Notes under the pieces: model-generated
What the model was told of the DNA's origin: nothing
The model's input: the letters and a program-made list of their open reading frames with translations, nothing else
Database searches by the model: none
Part shown: piece after piece, positions 14,745-17,271 of the stretch
Position numbering within the stretch: position 1 is the first letter of the stretch
Layout of the letters: every line of letters begins with the position of its first letter
Source: Thermoplasmatota archaeon
GTDB lineage: Archaea > Thermoplasmatota > Thermoplasmata > RBG-16-68-12 > JAGMCJ01
Reading direction: 5' to 3'
Assembly: GCA_022848825.1 (NCBI GenBank)
Contig: JAJISH010000446.1
Coordinates: 1 to 17,271, forward strand
Length of the DNA stretch: 17,271 nt
Translations under genes and position numbers: made by a program

Positions 14745-15700
14745 AGGCCTCGGCTGTCGCACATCCTATCCAGGGCCTGATAAAGTACCACGGCCTCGAG
14801 GACGAGAGGCTCCGCCTCCCGTTCCATGACTCCATAAGTGTGTGCACGGCACCCCTCGCGACCCGCACAACGATCGAGTTCGGGGAGGGGGAGACGAGCA
14901 GCGCCACGATAGGCGAGGAGCCGGCCACGGGAAGGGAGTTCGAAAGGATCGCAGACGTCGTCGGCCCCGTCCTTCGGCTGGCTGGCGCTGACCTGAAGTT
15001 CAAGATGATGTCCGAGAACAACTTCTCCTCGAACATCGGCCTGGGCGCGTCTTCGTCCGGCTTCGCCGCGCTCGCCTTGGCAAGCTGCAGAGCGCTCGGA
15101 CTGGAGCTCAGCGACAAGGAGGTCTCGCGAATCGCCAGAAGAGGTGCTGCCTCCGCCGCCCGGTCCGTGACTGGCGCGTTCTCCCGCCTGAGAAGGGGCA
15201 TCGGTGACGTGGACACATACTCCCAACAGATAGCTTCAGAGGACCTTGAGATGGGCATCATAGTCGCCCTCGTTCCCGCCTTCAAGCGGACCGAGGACGC
15301 CCACAGGGACGCCCCGTCCTCTCCGTTCTTCCGCTCGAGACTGGCGGAGATGCCCATGATGATCGACAAGATGGAGCTCGCCATCAGGCAGAGGGAAGTG
15401 GGCAGGATCTGCGAGCTTGCCGAGAGGGACACGCTGATGCTTCACGGGATCACAATGACAGGGGCGACGGAGATGCTTCTATGGCGACCGGAGACGATGA
15501 GCGTGATCCTGAAGGTCAGGAACATGCGGGAGAGGGGGATACCCGCCTTCTTCTCGATCGACACGGGCGCGACGGTCTACGTCAACACGTTCCCAGACAG
15601 GGTGAAGGAGGTCAGGGCCGAGATCGAGGACCTGGGCGTTGACACCATAGAGTGCACGGTTGGCGGGGCGGCAAGAGAGGTCAAGGACCACCTTTTCTGA
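14741..15700 (+). CDS. Mevalonate-pathway decarboxylase (phosphomevalonate or bisphosphomevalonate decarboxylase)
   Basis: A GHMP-kinase-fold protein of 319 residues in the diphosphomevalonate decarboxylase family. GLIKYHG (12-18) corresponds to the IKYWGK signature with the conserved Lys15; LPFHDSISV (26-34) follows as in the family; the ATP loop is GLGASSSGFAALA (100-112); Arg141 in SAARSVTG matches the conserved Arg; Asp274 in SIDTGA matches the catalytic Asp. Keeping both Lys and Asp argues for a decarboxylase and against a mevalonate 3-kinase of the Thermoplasma type, where these residues are replaced. With IPK in the same window, the likely substrate is a mevalonate phosphate and the product isopentenyl phosphate, but which phosphate cannot be decided here. 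The start is TTG, with GGAGG upstream, inside the HAD stop (TTGA). Confidence 0.83.
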   Translation: MKASAVAHPIQGLIKYHGLEDERLRLPFHDSISVCTAPLATRTTIEFGEGETSSATIGEEPATGREFERIADVVGPVLRLAGADLKFKMMSENNFSSNIGLGASSSGFAALALASCRALGLELSDKEVSRIARRGAASAARSVTGAFSRLRRGIGDVDTYSQQIASEDLEMGIIVALVPAFKRTEDAHRDAPSSPFFRSRLAEMPMMIDKMELAIRQREVGRICELAERDTLMLHGITMTGATEMLLWRPETMSVILKVRNMRERGIPAFFSIDTGATVYVNTFPDRVKEVRAEIEDLGVDTIECTVGGAAREVKDHLF

Positions 15701-15732
15701 GAGGTCGGCCCAACGGCAGAGGCAGGCGGTAA

Positions 15733-15740
15733 GAATATAG
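15733..15740 (+). promoter_or_regulatory. TATA-like box of adk
   Basis: GAATATAG is centred about 27 nt ahead of GTG 15764. Its last base is the first base of the more distal in-frame GTG at 15740, which argues against the longer start. Confidence 0.45.
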
Positions 15741-15763
15741 TGCAAAGCGCGTTTCCCGTACTC

Positions 15764-16402
15764 GTGAGGATTATCATACTGGGCCCGCCAAGTTCTGGCA
15801 AAGGTACCCTGGCCTCGGTGCTTGCGAAGGAACACGGTGTCCCGCACATCTCCACCGGGGACATCCTCAGGGGCGAGGTCGACAGAAGGACGGAGCTTGG
15901 TCAGAAGGCCGCGTCCCACATGTCCAAGGGGAAGCTCGTCCCGGACGATCTCGTAATCAGGAAGATAGAGAGCAGACTCTCCCAGGAGGACTGCGCGCGA
16001 GGTTTCATCCTCGACGGCTACCCAAGGACAGTGGGGCAGGCGGTAGCACTGGACAAGATTGCTGCACCGGATGTCGTCCTTCACATCGACGTGACGGAGG
16101 AAGAGATAATCAGGCGGGCGACCGGGAGGAGGGTCTGCAAGACCTGCGGGGCGATATTCCACGTGGAGTTCAGCCCACCAAAGACCGCCGATGTCTGCGA
16201 TATCTGCGGCTCGAAGCTGGCCATCCGAGAGGACGACACCGAACCCACGGTCAGAAAGAGACTAGGGGTCTATCGGGAAATGACCGCCCCTCTGATCGAG
16301 AGATACGGCGATATGCTCGTCTCGATCGACGGGAACGGCACTCCGGACGAGACGCTCGAGCGGGCTCGGAGCGCTTTGAGAGATGTTGGCAGAAACGCAT
16401 AA
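15764..16402 (+). CDS. adk: Adenylate kinase, zinc-LID type
   Basis: Catalyses ATP + AMP = 2 ADP in the cytoplasm. The 212-residue protein has the P-loop GPPSSGKGT (7-15), the AMP-site STGD (30-33), DGYPRT (84-89), a long LID with four zinc cysteines Cys125, Cys128, Cys145 and Cys148, and REDDTEPTVRKRL (156-168) with the conserved Asp and Arg residues. This is the long form typical of bacteria, unlike the short trimeric archaeal AdkA. GTG 15764 is preferred over the in-frame GTG at 15740 because it gives the normal MRIIILGPP start and lies about 27 nt after a TATA-like box. Confidence 0.95.
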   Translation: MRIIILGPPSSGKGTLASVLAKEHGVPHISTGDILRGEVDRRTELGQKAASHMSKGKLVPDDLVIRKIESRLSQEDCARGFILDGYPRTVGQAVALDKIAAPDVVLHIDVTEEEIIRRATGRRVCKTCGAIFHVEFSPPKTADVCDICGSKLAIREDDTEPTVRKRLGVYREMTAPLIERYGDMLVSIDGNGTPDETLERARSALRDVGRNA

Positions 16403-16407
16403 ATATC
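16398..16407 (+). promoter_or_regulatory. TATA box of the winged-helix gene
   Basis: CATAAATATC contains the adk stop codon and predicts transcription from about 16428, giving a leader of roughly 14 nt before GTG 16442. Confidence 0.5.
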
Positions 16408-16441
16408 CACTAACCGTTGATGAGTACAGTGGTGGATTGCC

Positions 16442-16828
16442 GTGGATGATTTTCAGTGGCAGGTCCTGAACACGGCTGCTAAGAGAGGATACTACGGGGC
16501 CTCCAGGGAAGACCTCTTCTCAGATATGAGAGGTGTCAGATACAAGCAGCTTGAGGAAGCTGTCAAGGCTCTGGAGCAGGACGGTTGTGTGGAGGTCGAG
16601 TGGACCGGACCCAACAAGTTCGTCGTCAACATCACGGAGAAGGGCACCGAGATGGTCAAGAGCGAGTACAAGGAGCGTCTGGCGGAGTACGAGAAGAGGA
16701 TCGAGGAGCAGAAGGCCGCCGCGACCGACAAGGAGCCCGAAGCCCTCTTCCAGTGCGGCAACTGCAATGCGCTGGTCAGTCAGGACTCGAAAGAGTGTCC
16801 CGAGTGCGGGGCCAAGTTCGAGGGTTAG
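16442..16828 (+). CDS. Winged-helix protein with C-terminal zinc ribbon
   Basis: A 128-residue protein of three visible parts. Residues 1-72 look like a winged helix-turn-helix: helices around 3-15, 20-28 and 33-46, then a beta hairpin (CVEVEW ... KFVVNITEKG). Residues 72-94 are a charged helix, probably a coiled coil. Residues 105-122 form a zinc ribbon with Cys105, Cys108, Cys119 and Cys122 (CGNC and CPEC knuckles). This suggests a small DNA- or RNA-binding regulator or a transcription accessory factor; I do not recognise a named family. The start is GTG, the only start codon in frame near the promoter. Its stop interlocks with that of the convergent porB over TTAG at 16825-16828. Confidence 0.75.
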   Translation: MDDFQWQVLNTAAKRGYYGASREDLFSDMRGVRYKQLEEAVKALEQDGCVEVEWTGPNKFVVNITEKGTEMVKSEYKERLAEYEKRIEEQKAAATDKEPEALFQCGNCNALVSQDSKECPECGAKFEG

Positions 16829-17271
16829 CTGTACGCCTCAGCGAGCGCCTGGTCCTTTTTCCACTTCTCCTCAGCATACTTCTGAAGGGCAGCTAGGTTC
16901 TCCTTCGTCAGGTGCCTGAACCTGCCCTGGAGCTTGGTGTACTCCTCCACGGGAGTCATCTTCGGCTTCTTGTTGATGGTCATCTTCCCGTCCTCGAACT
17001 CGTAGAGGGTCCAGAGACCGGTGTCGACGACCATCTTGGAGATCTTCGCTCCCAAGCTGGAGTCCATCCGCCAACCCGGCGGGCATGGCGAGTATATCTG
17101 GATATACCGGAAGCAGCCCTTCTTGTTCTTCGCCTTTTCCAGCTTCTTCAGAAGGTCGGGAATGAATCCAAGAGTGGCGGTCGCGACGTAAGGCGCATCG
17201 TGGGCGATCATGATCCGCGGGATGTCCTTCTTGTACTCGTCCTTGCCTGCCTCGACGCTCCCAACTGGAGT
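16825..17271 (-). CDS. porB: Pyruvate:ferredoxin oxidoreductase beta subunit, C-terminal part (cut by window edge)
   Basis: The last 148 residues of the thiamine-diphosphate-binding beta subunit of a 2-oxoacid:ferredoxin oxidoreductase, which oxidises pyruvate to acetyl-CoA with ferredoxin as acceptor. The frame is open to the right window edge, so the gene starts outside. Visible PorB features in order are TPVGSVEAGK at the edge, KDIPRIMIAH, PYVATATLGF, YIQIYSPCPPGWR with the conserved Cys, TGLWTLYE, and PVEEYTKLQGRFRHL near the end. The TPxG...PCPxGWR arrangement fits pyruvate-specific PorB better than the 2-oxoglutarate or indolepyruvate paralogues. The thiamine-diphosphate site and the iron-sulfur cysteines would lie in the missing N-terminal part. 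Confidence 0.9.
   Translation of the reverse strand, partial: TPVGSVEAGKDEYKKDIPRIMIAHDAPYVATATLGFIPDLLKKLEKAKNKKGCFRYIQIYSPCPPGWRMDSSLGAKISKMVVDTGLWTLYEFEDGKMTINKKPKMTPVEEYTKLQGRFRHLTKENLAALQKYAEEKWKKDQALAEAYS

Noticed and set aside
13632..14762. A 376-codon minus-strand frame opposite archease and the HAD hydrolase.
   Set aside because: It covers two well-recognised + strand genes and shows no family motif of its own.

Overview
This window looks like chromosomal DNA from an archaeon. The evidence is ribosomal protein L10e (uL16), RadB, a diphthamide synthase of the Dph2 type, archease, a preQ0/archaeosine gene set, a GGPP synthase with isopentenyl phosphate kinase, the beta subunit of a pyruvate:ferredoxin oxidoreductase, and repeated A/T-rich TATA-like boxes 22-30 nt ahead of start codons on a GC-rich background. 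A Thermoplasmatota-like lineage is my best guess, based mainly on the isoprenoid enzymes; this is inference without a database search. No CRISPR array, insertion sequence, rRNA or tRNA was recognised.

Layout. 1-247: no convincing gene, but a strong palindrome sits at the left edge. 248-1405 (-): MFS transporter, divergent from radB (1478-2140, +). 2137-2958 (-): Ras/Rab-like GTPase with an N-terminal extension. 3036-5903 (-): isoprenoid operon read in the order isopentenyl phosphate kinase, type 2 IPP isomerase, GGPP synthase. 5993-6445 (-): acylphosphatase-like protein, divergent from rpl10e (6586-7101, +). 7143-10764 (+): three coupled genes, namely a PEP-synthase-like protein without its phosphohistidine domain, an MfnA-type PLP decarboxylase and Dph2. 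10779-12650 (+): queD, queC, queE. 12647-13453 (-): aspartate dehydrogenase. 13570-15700 (+): archease, a HAD hydrolase and a mevalonate-pathway decarboxylase. 15764-16402 (+): adenylate kinase. 16442-16828 (+): winged-helix/zinc-ribbon protein. 16825-17271 (-): 3' part of porB, cut by the window edge.

How the genes fit together. IPK, Fni and IdsA, with the decarboxylase at 14741, form the lower half of an archaeal alternative mevalonate pathway: decarboxylation to isopentenyl phosphate, phosphorylation to IPP, isomerisation to DMAPP, condensation to GGPP for lipids. QueD, QueC and QueE make preQ0, the archaeosine precursor. L10e, Dph2 (elongation factor 2 modification) and archease (RNA ligase activation) are translation and RNA-processing functions. 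MfnA and aspartate dehydrogenase may both use aspartate.

The most unusual item is the 495-residue protein at 7143-8630. It has the outline of a PEP synthase, but the phosphohistidine domain is absent and the catalytic loops I can align are altered, which suggests a conserved pseudoenzyme. Other points of interest are the acylphosphatase fold with a helical tail, a small GTPase with Asn at the catalytic Gln position, three convergent gene pairs whose stop codons interlock over exactly 4 bp, and widespread apparently leaderless starts.
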